Shown here one piece after another: positions 1 through 13,319 of a stretch of 64,000 nucleotides of DNA. Below the pieces are notes generated by a model. That model searched no databases and was not told the DNA's origin. It saw only the letters and a program-made list of their open reading frames with translations. Origin of the DNA: Trifolium pratense (lineage: Eukaryota; Streptophyta; Magnoliopsida; Fabales; Fabaceae); assembly GCF_020283565.1 (NCBI RefSeq), contig NC_060063.1, forward strand, positions 39,332,635 to 39,396,634. Reading direction: 5' to 3'. Position numbers and translations under genes: made by a program. Every line of letters begins with the position of its first letter. The stretch's first letter is position 1.

Positions 1-124
1 AACATAGTGGAACAAATCAAGATATAAACAAAATGCCCTTGAAATTTGAAGTTACAGATAACAAGTATAACTGAAACAACTGGTTCATGATTGCAAGAAA
101 CAAAATAAATAAGTATTATAAAAA

Positions 125-307
125 GGGTCTTGCTGACAAGTGTCCCCGGACACTCTTTAAGCATTTCACCTAAAGAAACTTTTTATTTAAAAAGTTAAAT
201 ATTACATTTTTCAATGAGTTGACTTTACAAATTTTCATAAAAATTCTATAAAAATTTACTATTTAAGGTTTTAAAGTGTGTCCCGGGAGCACTCGATAGC
301 ATTTGCC
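125..307. repeat. Small inverted-repeat element (MITE-like)
   Basis: The left arm (125-160) and the reverse complement of the right arm (270-307) share the pattern of a GCTxxC(A/G)AGTG motif followed by a CCCGG-centred GGACAC block. The centre is AT-rich. No clean target-site duplication was found, so the superfamily is not assigned. It lies in what may be an intron or flank of the exon at 743-865. Confidence 0.5.
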
Positions 308-742
308 TTAGAAAATATGACTGTAAAAGTTAAATAGTGACATGGCCAGACTTTGAATCTGAATTATGCCCTGAGTAAGTATTGTATCTCCGGTTGAATT
401 TCCTTACCATTTGTATTTTGTTGCAGTGATTGGTATTTGTTTTAGTGCATTCAATTTATAAGACGCCGCCAAATGCAGCTTTCAGAAAAATTATTTTTCT
501 CTTTAGGTTAGAGTTATATTTTCCTGGCACGAGTCCATAATACTTTTGATGTTTTGCATAGTAACTGGTTTCACACACGATATGGGGAACCACTTTTTTA
601 TATTTACTGATTTGTCCTATATTACCGGTGAAGCAAAAATATGCGGCATCAAACTTGGAATTCTAACAATATTTTCATTTATCATCTTGCTGTCACCAAA
701 AACTAAATTGATTCCGGTGTCATCATATTTTCAATTTTGCAG

Positions 743-865
743 GCAGAGATTTTTAGACAAGAAGCAAGGCTGAAGATGGAGAGAGATAATCTTGAGAAAG
801 AGAAAAGTGTCTTAATGGGGACTGCATCAAATCAAGATAACCAAGACGGAGCTCTTGAAATTATA
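743..865 (+). CDS. Orphan internal exon of an unrecognised protein
   Basis: A 41-codon phase-0 exon lies between a pyrimidine-rich acceptor (TTTTGCAG ending at 742) and a consensus donor (GTAAGT from 866). It encodes a charged, helix-prone segment beginning AEIFRQEARLKMERDNLEKE, probably coiled coil. I do not recognise the family. No convincing flanking exons are visible, so it may be the end of a gene lying to the left of the window or a gene fragment. The open frame runs on past the donor to a stop at 931. Confidence 0.4.
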
Positions 866-1329
866 GTAAGTGTGAAAAATACCGTTGTCTCAGATTTGCC
901 AAGGCAAAAAAATAAGACTTTGCTGGGGTGACATTAAGCTAAAGTACTTTCTTCACTCCTCCCTTCCCCTAAAAGAGGGTTGTTCCTGCCGATCGAGGCT
1001 CGCTTTGAAACTCCTAGCTCAATTAATGTACATCTAGGAACATGAATCAAAATTTAATTGTTTAGTTGTGGTTTATTATTCATGTCAGATTTGACAGAAG
1101 TGTAATTACTTCCTCAATTTTTTTATACGATTTTTTCCTGTGATGATGTCAATAACTTTGTTTAGCTTAAACTGTTTAAAAAATTTACCAGTTTAATTTT
1201 CTGCAAAAAGTTCTTGTAATCTTTTGTAGAAAAAATACATAGCATAACTTATTAACATCAAACTAAAAATTGTACACAAAGTTACAATACTTATTCATGT
1301 TATTTCTGAGATTCAACATAATCATGATT

Positions 1330-1357
1330 GAAAACAACCCTGGAAAGGGTTGTTTTC
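1330..1357. repeat. 12-bp perfect hairpin
   Basis: GAAAACAACCCT and AGGGTTGTTTTC form a perfect 12-bp stem around a GGAA loop. It sits at the 3' edge of the gluconokinase pseudogene, where homology ends. A function is not evident; it may be a small rearrangement scar. Confidence 0.6.
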
Positions 1358-1701
1358 CCCTAGGCCTTAAAGTAGCATCAACTTTAAGTATTCCTTCAGA
1401 TTCATCAATGTTAAGCAAATCTAACTGAGATTGCAGAAGAGATGTAGGCATATAATGTTTTCCTTCAGCAGGAATATCCAATAAAATGAAGTTAACAGCA
1501 CTTGCATGACTCTCCAATTTATAATCAGGGTCACCTGATCTAAGTATTTCTCTATATTGCATCTTCAATGCAGAGCAACCAAGAATCAAACCCTTTTTTA
1601 TTAATTAAGGATTCTTTTATTGCATCTCTCAGTGATTCAAGCCATGGCATCCTGTCTTCATCTGTAAGTGGGATTTCCATGCTCATCTTGTCTGTTGTAT
1701 T
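1345..1701 (-). pseudogene. Gluconokinase fragment (degenerate)
   Basis: On the minus strand two frames give successive pieces of plant gluconokinase, which phosphorylates gluconate to 6-phosphogluconate. First comes IPLTDEDRMPWLE (about 1670-1630). Then, after a frameshift near 1595, come CSALKMQYREILRSGDPDYK and HYMPTSLLQSQLDLL. The N-terminal Walker A exon is absent. About 14 residues are missing between the FILLD and AEGKHYMP segments. The C-terminus runs into unrelated sequence. The missing ATP-binding loop, frameshift and internal deletion make it a pseudogene; the family match is from remembered conserved motifs. Confidence 0.8.
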
Positions 1702-2183
1702 GAAAGAAATGAGGTGAAAAGAAATGAGGTGATAATTCGGCATCACATAACTAGGAATCAAGATTTCGTGCAGTCAAAGTCAGAATACCTTGAGATGAAT
1801 TCTCACAATCAACACAATAGTGACCGTTGGATCAAGATTGAAAGGTCTAGGATCAAATTTGCATATTTTGTGAATCGTCAAACGGTATTAGTGACAAACG
1901 TTAGTCATTGTTATCACGAAGTATATTAGTGTGCAGAAGCGTTAACAAATATTAAGTGAGAATTAAGTTCCTCTATATTTTATGAGTTGTGTCTGGCTTA
2001 AAACTGACGTTTTAGGAGTAGTTACCCCTCGTTGGATTCCTTTGTAGTTATTTTTTCCTGGGCTTAGGCCTCTACATATTATATATGCAAGTCTAGTCAC
2101 CATGCTACTTGCACCAAAAAGTTATTTTTATCATTTGCTTATAAAATTATGAAGGAAAAAAAGAAGCAATTACATTGCAATTT

Positions 2184-2255
2184 TATCAAAGCCTGGTTTC
2201 GATCCAGGGACCTGTGGGTTATGGGCCCACCACGCTTCCGCTGCGCCACTTTGAT
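2184..2255 (-). tRNA. Initiator tRNA-Met (CAT)
   Basis: The 72-nt minus-strand sequence folds as a full cloverleaf with anticodon CAT in the loop CCCATAACC. The acceptor stem ATCAAAG/CTTTGAT is perfect. The T loop reads ATCGAAA rather than TTCGA, and the first pair is A-U; both are marks of plant initiator tRNA. Compared with the usual plant sequence as I recall it, one acceptor-stem pair and one T-stem pair differ by paired compensatory changes, so the stems remain intact. A T-run about 20 nt downstream (plus-strand A-run near 2155-2162) can serve as the Pol III terminator. There is no intron. Confidence 0.95.
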
Positions 2256-3602
2256 TGTTGTTTTGTTATATACTATTTGATTTTTTATTTGTTTAATTGT
2301 TTTTTGTCAAGTATTTGGTTGTTTATCTTGCACAACATATGTTACTTTTTGTCGTAAATATTAAAAAATATATTTTTATATCAAATTATTATTTTTTATT
2401 ATTATGGGTTAAATATGTTTTTGATAGCTATAAAATTATTAAATTTTGTTTTTGGTCCCTATAAAAAAAGTGATATATTTTGGTCTATACAAAATTATTA
2501 TGCACGTAATTTTAGTCTCTATTGTTAAACCAATGTATTTAAAAAAAAATTGTTAAACCAATGTGTATTTTTTAATGATTATTTTGCAGCAATGTTTAGA
2601 AGATTATAAAGAAAAACAATTTTAAAAAACTCAAAATTTAAACTTTAAGTCGAGATTCTTGTTAATTTTATCTTTACCTTTATAAATTTTTAAATAAATA
2701 AATTTATATTTAATTATTCTCATTTTAAAATATCCCGATGTTTTGTAAGGAAAATGTTTGTAGTATTCTGAACATGCCTAAAAAATTATTCAAATTTTTT
2801 TAATTTAAGGATAAATAAAATAAGGGTAGAATCCTCAATAAAATTTATAGATAAATATATGTAAATTACACTTGAATTTAAGGATAATAAACAATTTTTA
2901 AAAGGGTAAAATGGTTTTTACCCCTACAAAGTAGACGAGTTTTGGTTTACCCCTGCACAATTTTATTTTTTTTGGTTACCCCGGCAATGCGAAGATTCTT
3001 TGATTTACCCCTTCATGGATTATTCCGAAACGGATAATGATAATGAAAATGAAATATACTTTACATGGTGGAAAATATAGCTGTGAAAGACTGCTCATGA
3101 TTCCTTGCTCTAACAGAATCCCACTATTACAAATAGATTGAAATCCTAGCCATCTATTTTAAATCGATCGGCTCATATTGCATAAAATCAATACAAGGTA
3201 ATCTCAACCATTAACTTTAGAATGAGTTGGTAAAAAACTGCCTCAAAACTGTATTGATTTTTACAATTTTACGGCATAAAATAACCCCTCTCTCAGTTCC
3301 TCGAATTTGATTTTGCTACAGTAATAAAAACACGTGATTACACGCTGTAATAAATCTCAATATTTGATTTACATCAAACGGTTTATACTACATATATATA
3401 TTAGAATAATCCTGACCGTTGATTTACATATACCGGCTGCTGTAACTTCATGGACATCCCCTCAAATAATTCAATTTCACGAAAAAAAGAAAATGTCCAA
3501 AGCGGGAATGGGAATTTGAAAAAAACTAACAGAAAAAAAAGTAATACAACTTCAAATCTCGTTCTGTCCAGGGCGGAGGAGCACCGATAACCACCGCCGG
3601 AA
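2256..3602. other. Gene-free AT-rich stretch with common legume repeat fragments
   Basis: No coding potential was seen. The part at 2400-2540 carries the 'ttaaatatgtttttggtccctataaa' type of dispersed repeat, also found at 51260-51380. The part at 2900-3030 is a second dispersed-repeat type built on 'tttacccct' motifs. The last 150 bp before 3603 should hold the CAP-D3 promoter and 5' leader; I see no clear TATA box there. Confidence 0.5.
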
Positions 3603-6600
3603 ATGGAAGAAACAATATCCCGCATCGTAACAGAAATCGAAGACCTCCGTGAAAACCACCACATCGACAACCCACAACCACTCTCCGAACAATCTCTCAC
3701 CGATCTCCAAACCCTCCTCAAAAACTCCCAACCCTTAGACCCACTCTACGACGCCGTTTCACCTTCTCACCTCATTCCACCAATCGCCACCGCAATGGAT
3801 TCATCACCAACTCCTCACTCTCTTCTCGCTTCTAACGTTTTCCTCTCTTTTCTCCTCTCTCCAAACGCTCCCGTTTTCACTCTCTTCACTCCTCTTTCAT
3901 TTCTCTCCTTCCTCCGTTCAATTCGTCGTTCATTCAGAAACCATAACCCTAATACCAGCGCTCAACAAGTTCGAAAACGAAAACGGAATTTGAAAAACAA
4001 AAAATCGGTTCAAAATGATGAAGATGAACCTAATTCCCCAAATTCTGTACAGAAACTCGATGTTAGGGTTTTACTTCCGCTTTTTGAGAAATTAGTTAGT
4101 GTTATGTCCTTAATTCATCTCGATCGTTTTCCGGAAAGTTTGAAATCTTTAGTTCAAACAATTTCCGAGGTTCCAGTGACAGCTATTGAGACTTGTGGAA
4201 ATGAGGTTCAATATAGTAGATTGGTTGGTTTGTGTGCGAGGATTTTGAAAGAGGTTTTGAAACCGGAGCATGGTGAGCCTTCAGAGACTGCTGCTGAGGT
4301 TTTGAAGGCGTTGTCTCCGGTTGTTGTAATGCCGAAATCTCAGGTTAGGAGTTTTGCTGTTGGTTTTGTTACTAGTCTTGCTAGGGAATCTGATGGTGTG
4401 AAGAAAGCGTTGGTTAATTTTCCGAGGTATTTGGTGCATAAGGCGCCTGATAAAGCTGAGCCTAGGGCGTTGGCTGTGGATTTTATAATGGATGTTGTTA
4501 GGGTTATGGAATTGGGGGATCAGGTTGAGTTTGTGAAGTATGTTGTGAAGATGACTCAAGGGAAAACCAATTTAAGGCTTTTGGGGGTTGATCTTATTTT
4601 GAATTTGATGACTTTGTTGAAGGATCCTTTAGGGGTGAATTCGATGGAGGAAGAAGGGAAAGAAACGTGGGGATTGTGGTGTTTAGAGGCGTTGGTGAAG
4701 CGTTGTTCGGATGTTAGTGCTACGATTCGAGGGCGGGCTTTATCGAGTTTGGCGCAGGTTGTTGGGTTTCTATCAGTTAGTGATAAGGCTAGTTTGGTTT
4801 TGAAAGAGTCTATGGGGTTTGGTGATGGCAATGTTGTGGGTGTGGGAGGAAAGGAAATCAATGAGATGCTGAGGAGAAGGTGTGTGGATGAGAAGGCGAT
4901 TGTGAGAAAAGCTGCTCTTTTGCTTGTTACTAACTTGACTGCTCTACTCGGAGGTACGATTGATGAAGTGGTGCTTAAGACAATGGGAATGGCTTGTTCC
5001 GATTCACTTGTTAGCATTCGGAAAGCGGCTGTTGCATCTCTTTCTGAGGTACTTTTATCACCCTTTTTTCAACCGGATTTTGTTGTGCTGTGTTTTAGGT
5101 AGAGGCAGGCAGAAACGTAAACTGATGCAAAATGCAAAGTTTTGTATATTTGGATCGAGTAAATCTATTTTTCTTCGGTTTATAAGAACTATATGGATTT
5201 TTACTATTGATTGGAAAAATAGTGTTCTTTTTTTTCTTTCTTTCTTTTTCCTTTTCCATCGCTTTTAATTTAAATGTTTGTACACAAGATAGTTACAAAT
5301 AATAATATAAATAATTCTATTAGGCATTATTTGGTTAGGAGGGCTAGGAGAGAGGAAGACAAATGAAACAATCCCTTCCTTATTTGGATTTTGGTTATAA
5401 GTGTAAGTCAGGAATTTTGAAACTGATTTTCTTTCTGTTATGAATCTCACTAGTCCCCGAAAAGTTCTGTTTTTTTTTTCTTCTCGGTATCTTTTTACTA
5501 ATAACAGTATATACTAAATTTACGGAATTTACTTTAACGAAATGTAGGCTTTCAGAACATTCTCATCTGAAACAGTAATAACTGAATGGCTACATTCAGT
5601 TCCTCGTCAAATAGCTGACAATGAAACTAGCATCCAAGAAGAATGTGAGAATGTGTTTCAAGAACTTGTTTTGGACCGAATATCTAGAGCTGTAGCTGCT
5701 ACCTCTTCATATATCGAATCTACGTCTAGTAGTAAAACGAAAGGAGAAGGTTTAGACAACGAGATGGAGATGCCTTTCCCACAAGGAATTCTCTATCTCC
5801 TGAGAGAAATTTGCAATGGAGAGGTGAGTCCTTGGGTGAAAAAAATTTGCACAAACCTGGGCAAAAAGAAACGGTTGAATTTCAAAATTGTTACTGCACT
5901 TCAGAATATAATCAAGGTGTCTGAGTCTATCTGGCTGAACCATAGCAGGCCAATAGAAAAGTGGACTGCTCCACAAGGTGCTTGGTTTCTTTTATCAGAG
6001 GTGTCAGTATTCCTTCCAAAAGCAGTGGACTGGGATTTTCTTCAACATCATTGGCAGCTTCTTGACAAACATAAAGTGAAAGGTGAGTTTAGAAGCCCAT
6101 TTGCACAGAAAAATGCATTTGAAAATGAAGAAAGCATAGAATGCAATAATGTTGCCTGGGCTAGTGACCGAGTGTTCCTCTTGCAAACAATCTCTAATGT
6201 CTCTGTGGAACTGCCACATGTACCTGCTGCTGAATTGGCTCATAATTTACTCAAACGGGTTGAAAAATTCAACATGCATTCAACAGAGGTAATTGTATTA
6301 TTAAACTCATAGCTAAATCCTAACACTAGTGCCTCTTGATTCTTGACATGGCTCCCTTGATGGCGTGAATGTGTGATATGCTGTCATTGTTGAACATATG
6401 ATTTTACTTGTTCTGCATGATTAAGAGGTTCATATACTACTTTCTTGGGATGTTACTCTGTCTCTCTCGCCATCTTTTGCATCATTTTTTGTAATTTCTT
6501 AGCACATCATATATTGTAGTATTGAATCTTGGAAAAATTTCTCCATCTGATACTTATGCTTTCATCTTACTCACACCCTTCATGCGCCAACACAGAAGAA

Positions 6601-6705
6601 CAAGATCACTCTTAGACAGCATTATTTGCGCATAAATATTATTTCTAATTTTGATGATAATATTTGTTTCACGAGCAACCAGTAGCTTCATAGTCTATAC
6701 TTATA

Positions 6706-6785
<80 letters not shown>

Positions 6786-9522
6786 GTATTTCTTATGCAT
6801 AGTTATTGGAACAAATATTTTCGTAGAAAAATATTAGTCAGTGTTCGAAATAAAAGAACATAAGATATCTTAGTGTGCTACAAGACTTAATCAATATCCA
6901 TTTAGCTAATAGCGTGCTACAAATCTACAATGAGCTGCTACTTTTGCTGACAGGTTGATGCTCATGTAAAAGCACTTAAAACACTGTGCAAACGAAAAGC
7001 TTCAAATGACACGGAGGCAGAAGAATTAGTCCTGAGATGTGTATACCAAGTTCTATCCAGAGCTTCTGAAATAATAGAAACTTTTATTTCAGATTATTCA
7101 GAGCAAAATGCAGAAACTGACTTCTTCACTCCACCCAGAAGTGGGCCCAGTAAAGGTAGGAAATCAGTAAGAAAGCGCAAGTCATTGTCAAAAGCAATTA
7201 CAGCGATTTATACAATTGGGTCTTTAGTTGTTGTCTGCCCCTCTGCTGATATGAGCACTGTAAGTCCATTATTGCACACTATCATCACCTCTGGGAAATC
7301 TGTCCCAAAATTAAATAAGCTACCGGGCTCTGCAACTTCTCTACAAGAAGAAGCTCCTTCTTTTTATATTCAAGGGTGGCTGACCATGGGAAAACTTTGC
7401 CTTGCTGATGGGAAGCTTGCAAAGAACTATATTCCTCTGTTTGTACAGGTCGGTCTTGAGGCTTTCATTGTTTTGTTCCTCAAGGAATGATATGCGGTGA
7501 CTTATTTCCTAATCAATATATGTTCTGGTTTTGCAGGAGCTTGAAAAGACCAACTTAGCAGCTCTTCGCAATAATATTGTGGTCATGATGGCAGACTTCT
7601 GCGTTCGGTACACTGCTCTTATTGATGGGTAAGCCTTGTAAGAGCTCCCGCGTAAAGTGATTTTGAATTAAGCAAGTCTAATAGTCCAAATGAAATAACC
7701 TAGCGTTCATATACAAATCGATAAACAAGTAATGAATGATATAAACATAGAAGAACCATTACTTTGTGCTGGTAGAAGTCCAATGAGTACATTATGCGGA
7801 ATATATACATTCAATAATGTCAAGTAAATCATCTCTTTGCTAACTAATTTTTCTTTGAAGCTATCAGTTACATAACCAAGATCACAAGGTGTCTCTTAGA
7901 TCCCTGTGAACTTGTGAGAAGGCAAACATTCATATTGCTATCAAGATTGTTGCAGGTATTTTGTTTTTTCTTTCTATGGCTACACTGTTTCTGTTTCATA
8001 CCTTTTAATTATCTGGCATATAAACCCACCTCCCTCAGCTTCTATTCCACACCTTTGCTTTTAATCATGGCTAACGATAATTTACTTTTCTTTTATCCTA
8101 GAGGGACTATGTCAAGTGGAGAGGAGTGCTATTTCTTCGTTTCCTTTTGTCACTTGTTGATGAATCGGAAAAGATTAGACAGCTAGCAGATTTTCTTTTC
8201 GGAAATATTTTGAAAGGTTTGAAGCTTTACATTGGTAGTTCTACTTGCAGTTATATGAATTGAATTTGTTTCAGGACTTTGACTTTCTTTTTTTGTCACC
8301 AGTCAAGTCTCCTCTTTTAGCATATAATAGTTTTGTGGAGGCTGTTTTTGTTTTGAATGACTGCCATGCCCACACTGGACACCGTGAGTCCAACGAATCA
8401 CGAACAGAAAGCCAACTTTTTTCCATCAGGTAAAGGGCCCCCAAATCAGCAATCTGTTAGACAACTATGCAATTGAGATGTTGTGCTTACATTTGTTGCA
8501 TAATTTTTTTGTAGGGGCACTGATGAAAGATCAAGGTCAAGAAGAATGCACATTTATGTTTCTCTACTAAAGCAAATGGCTCCTGAGCATCTTCTAGCAA
8601 CCTTTGCCAAGTTATGTTCAGAAATTCTAGCTGCAGCTTCTGATGGTTTGCTCAATATAGAAGATGCAACTGGACAGTCTGTTCTACAGGTATTGTTCTT
8701 TACCAGCAATGATCTTCAAGTTGTCCTGATCAGTGACTCCTATGACTGTATTTTTGTGCTGGTAATCCAATCACATCTCAATTTATGTTCAGATTATAAC
8801 ATTAACTGTTGGATCAGGATACTTTTCAAATTCTTGGCTGTAAAGAGATACGCTTTCAATCTACTCGTGTATCATCTGAGTCGGCAGACTTAGAAGAAGA
8901 AGGGGGAGAAAATGGATCTTCAACTAGAAAGGCTATAACTCAGGCAGTCAAGAAAGGCCTTATTCAAAACACTGTACCCATCTTCATAGAGTTGAAACGT
9001 CTGTTGGAAACCAAGAACAGTCCCCTCATAGGCTCTCTCATGGAGTGCCTTCGGGTCCTTCTCAAGGACTACAAAAATGAGATTGATGACATATTGGTTG
9101 CTGATAAACAGCTGCAGAAAGAGCTTATCTATGACATGCAGAAATATGAAGCAGCAAAAGCTAAAGCAACAGTTGCTGAGGCTGTAGCCTCCAAGCCAAA
9201 ATCAGCTGCATTTCAATCACCTGTTGTTTCTAAGAATCCGACCAAAGAACATGTTGAAACACATGTACAAGGTGAGGAGAGTGACAAGTTTCCAAGTGGT
9301 TCAAAAATTGCTTCAGCATTGGCAGATGCTGCAGCTGCAGCAACAGCTCGTTCTGTGCTCAAGGAAATTAACAAGGGTACAGCGACACCACAACTTAGTT
9401 CCTTGAATGTTCCGAAAGTCAAGTCTTTTACTGGTGAATGTGTATCTAGAGGTGATAGGCGACTGGATCTCATAAAATCTTTGCAGAAAAAACATTGTTT
9501 CGATTCTGATGACGAAAACTAA
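3603..9522 (+). CDS. CAP-D3: Condensin II complex subunit D3 (CAP-D3), complete, nine exons
   Basis: This is the HEAT-repeat regulatory subunit of condensin II, which compacts mitotic chromosomes in the nucleus. My splicing gives exons 3603-5048, 5548-6288, 6954-7448, 7537-7628, 7868-7955, 8102-8216, 8303-8429, 8515-8689 and 8818-9522. All introns are GT-AG and phases join without a stop, giving 1327 aa, close to the roughly 1300 aa of plant CAP-D3. Diagnostic segments are the N-terminal LLASNVFLSFLLSPNAPVFT (75-94), the conserved ITRCLLDPCELVRRQTFILL in exon 5, and RDYVKWRGVLFLRFLLSL opening exon 6. Basic clusters at residues 123-134 and about 796-809 could be nuclear signals. The C-terminus is acidic and Lys-rich. 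The first ATG of the long first exon is used. No damage is seen, so I judge it functional. Confidence 0.95.
6709..6784. repeat. (TA)n microsatellite in CAP-D3 intron 2
   Basis: About 36 uninterrupted TA dinucleotides lie in the 665-bp second intron. It is likely length-polymorphic. Confidence 0.95.
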
Positions 9523-10801
9523 AATGTATTTTGAGTTTTAGTTTTCTTTCTTTGATGCTGATGTAAATATATTGCAACTTCGTGAGATCTTATTTTCTTA
9601 TAAAACTAGTAAATATATCTATGAATGCACACAGGTCGTGTGGCATTGATGTTCAATAGCAATTACAAGCATATATCTTTGAGTTTTTCCTTTTTTGAAG
9701 TTTTGTATTTCAACTATATCTTCATTATACCGCGAGTTTGACACACATATGTTAGGGAAAGTTCCCGAACCATTGTTAAGATACAAATAGCGATTTTTTT
9801 TTTTTGTTAAGATATAAATAGGGTTGCTCTAATTTTAAAGATTGAACCGAAGCATTAAATGGGTGATCATTTTCAACTGTTTTAGTTGCATAGTGTTGAA
9901 CATTGAATACTAAACACAAACCCAGTTTATGAATGGCTCATGAACCCTAATTCCTATTTCCTAAATATCTAAATTGTCTCCCAATTTTCAAATCATCTTC
10001 CCTGAATAGCCAAATTGTTATTCAAAAAAAAAAAAAAACCACTACCACTATTGATGGGAAAAGAAGTAGATGAATGTAACGAAAAAAAAAATTGCTCTAA
10101 AAAGTTGTAATGAATCAAAAGTTTGTAAAAAGATGTAGAATTTGTTAAAATATTTTTTTGCAAAAAAACATATTTGATAGGTAAAGAAGAAGAAGAAGAA
10201 GGACCAGTATAATGATGATGAGAGTAAAAAATCTTGGAGAGTTTGAAAAAGTCTCAAGTCTTTTGGTGAGATTCTTGAAAAAGTGAAGAAAGAAGGAAAA
10301 AAAAAGGGTGCAGTGATGATGAACTGTGAAAGTAATAAAGAAGAAGAAGAAAGAAAAAAAAAAGAAGGGGTGCTGTGATGATGAACTATGAAAGTAATAA
10401 AGAAGAAGAAGAAATTTGATACAGTGCGCTGCAAAAAAAAAAAAGAAATTTGATATAGTGATGATGAAAATAAAAAATCTTGGAGAGTTCAAAAAAGTCT
10501 CTCAAAATCCATTCTAAGGAAAAATCTGTCAAAATTGGTAGACTTTTGAATACCCGTAGACATTTTAAAAGTAGTACAAAATCTCAATTGAATACTAACG
10601 GATTTTGTTGTCTGAAAAAAAAATTTGTTTGTTTTAATTAAATACCACAGGATTTATTTAACTTTTGTAAAAGTTTTGAAAGATTTTTTTTTCTCTACCA
10701 TTAGGATTTTTTCTAAGTTATAATGGATTTTTTCTCATTCAATCTCGAGAGATTCAACTTGTGTTTCTTTTCTCAGAGAATTCTAGTTTGTTTTGAATCT
10801 A
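9523..10801. other. CAP-D3 3' flank and purine-rich intergenic DNA
   Basis: No gene was seen. From 10030 to 10460 the plus strand is very purine-rich, with GAAGAA runs. The long minus-strand frames there are Phe/Ser low-complexity and are not genes. A roughly 60-bp block with GGGTGC(A/T)GTGATGATGAACT at its head is tandemly repeated at about 10308 and 10367. Confidence 0.6.
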
Positions 10802-11256
10802 TTATTTATATGTTTAGGAGTTTTTTCTCATGGAAACTTTCATACATGACATTCTTTTGATCAACCAATTTTTTTCTAATCTTACATAGCATTTTCTAAG
10901 ACCACATTTGCTTATGTGTCATTTGGTTAAAACTTCTTAAGGTTTACATATCTAATTTTGGTTGATTTTGATTTCGATCTTATCTTCTTAATTGATTTGA
11001 TCTTATATTATTAATCAATCACTACCACCATTCTCACAATTGCCTTAATTATTACACGTTTTCTATTTAATTGTTTTAATACTCTGTTACTAATTATATC
11101 ATGGTAGGAACCAAAATGACAAATTAAGGAATGTTAATTAATATTGTATTCCACATTTTAGTATAAATATAAACAAGTCTTCTGATACATTTTTTTCAAC
11201 TTACTCCCATCATTCATTCTTTCATTTATTCTCCTGTATTTTCTTTTATTCTTCTG
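10802..11256. repeat. Copy 1 of a ~455-bp direct duplication
   Basis: It is nearly identical to 13553-14008, with only scattered substitutions. The left boundary is A-TTATTTATATGTTTAGG. It contains no coding region. The partner copy begins immediately after a Helitron 3' terminus. Confidence 0.9.
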
Positions 11257-11559
11257 TATAAATATAAACAATCCTTCAGTATGTCAAATCTACGTAATTT
11301 TTTTTTTATATATCCCACAAGAGTTTTTTTTTATACTCATATAAGGAATATTTTTTCTTTAGTGTTTTACATATGGAAACTTTTGATTATTGACCAACTC
11401 ATTTTTAGAATATATATATTGATTAAATTAAATCAATGCTGAAATGTATGGAAATTTCAAAAATTAAGAACCAAAAATCTACTATAGTTTCTATATATAC
11501 GGGTCAAAAATGAAATAAATTTCACAAGTAATTTGAAAAACAAAAATATCAAAATGAAC

Positions 11560-11860
11560 ATCTATGGAATACGGGGAGCTATATTTCTATCCATATATCA
11601 ATATTGGGACCACTTTTTCTTAAAATTTGTACGGAACCTTTATTTATACTCAGGGGTTTATTTTTTTGTAATTTTTACGGAGTTAGATTTCTATAGATGT
11701 TTTAATACGAGATTTATTAATACGGGGCGAATGACCTCTTTTTTTTTTTTTTTCTATGGGAACCTATATTTCTACACGTATTAATGCTAAATACCTATTT
11801 TTTTTATAATTTTTACTGGGACTTATATTTACACTCATATTAATAATAGTGCATTTTTTT
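11560..11860. repeat. Degenerate tandem repeats inside the Helitron-bounded interval
   Basis: Several imperfect units share the pattern 'ACGGGG(A/C)... TATATTTCTA(T/C)... TATTAATA... TTTTTATAATTTT'. Units are roughly 45-95 bp and AT-rich. The plus-strand frame at 11533-11784 runs through these repeats and is not a gene. Confidence 0.55.
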
Positions 11861-13319
11861 TATAGTTACATTTGTTTTTAGTGTAAACTCTGATACACTT
11901 ACTTATTTACTTTAAAAAGTTGAAATTTTAGTTATTATATATTACTTAACAAAAAATACATTAACTAAAAATAAGAATAGAAAAACTAAAATTAAATTTA
12001 GAAAAACTAATATCTCAACTAATTGACTTTAACCTTAATCATATATAATAATAATCTAATTTTTTTATATGATGATCAACGAGATTCTTGTAGAGACTGA
12101 TGAAGATGACTACGAGGGATAAATAACATGTGGATTGGGAACAAAGGAGTGGATAAAATATTCAAGTTTAATTCTACAATCATAAAATTGTACTAATTTT
12201 GAGTTATAATTTTTTATTTGCAGGTCCATATACGGAAGAACAACATTGTTTGTTATTCAAATTAGGATTAAGTATTATCAATTGATGTTAGAGTTTTAAG
12301 TATTTATTTATATTTTTTATATTTTATTGTCATTTTTTTTAATCATATGTTTACTTATTAAAAAATAATTGTTATTCATATTATTTTTTATTGGATTTAA
12401 ATCATGCTTATAAATGTTTTTTTACTATTATTTATAAATAAATGTTGTACTCTATTTTTTTACTCATTATTTTTTTATTTGTCTAATTTTTCATGTGATA
12501 TTTAACAAATGTGGAATTGAGAAAAATGTGGAATTGAGAAATTGATATGCTTAAAAAAAATTATTCTTAAACTTCATACTTATCAAGTAGAGAAAAATGT
12601 GTCATTGTCTGAAATATAAAAGGAATGAAGTAATTGATTTCATAGATTATTTTTCTATTTTATTTTATTATTCTATTAATTATGGTTTACCTTAACGTGG
12701 TTTTTATAATAAAAAAAATACATAGTGATTTGTACCAAACAAAATATTAAAATACGGGGGTATTGATAAAAAAAACCTACATGGAGGTATTAAGCAAAAA
12801 ATAACTTACACGGGGTGAGACATACATTTGTAGATTTTATTATATAAAAAATACGATATCAATTGAAAACAGAGAAAGTAACAATGATTTTATATATAAA
12901 AAAAAGAATTAAAAGCAATAATATCATGTATTACTTTATTTTTATTCTCCATACATCACTGTAAAATAAACAAATAAAAAAAAAAACAAATAGATACATT
13001 TTTTAAAATTTGCACATTAACAAATGAGATATGCTTAAAAAAATTATATAATTTTTTTTTGTGTCAAGCAAATGACAAACAATTCTACTGTTCATTACTT
13101 TTAAATAAATAATATTAAAATTAAAATCGCCCCATTTTGCTTCTCAAATGTGAAATTTTTTCACACGGGGACATGAGATAAAATACTCCTGAAGAAAACA
13201 AATGTCTAAAGGAGAGAGATGACGATTAAGAACAAATATATTAACCGTTAGATTAATTTTTGCATAATGACCTTTTTTTTAATACAAGAACAAATATATG
13301 AACATGTGAGTTGGGAACG

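Noticed and set aside
4281..5017. Minus-strand frames of 92 and 153 codons within CAP-D3 exon 1
   Set aside because: They are shadows of the plus-strand coding exon.
10048..10492. Minus-strand frames of 115-128 codons
   Set aside because: They are Phe/Ser low-complexity translations of GAA-rich DNA with no family resemblance.
11533..11784. 83-codon frame as a small protein gene
   Set aside because: It is an open run through degenerate tandem repeats.
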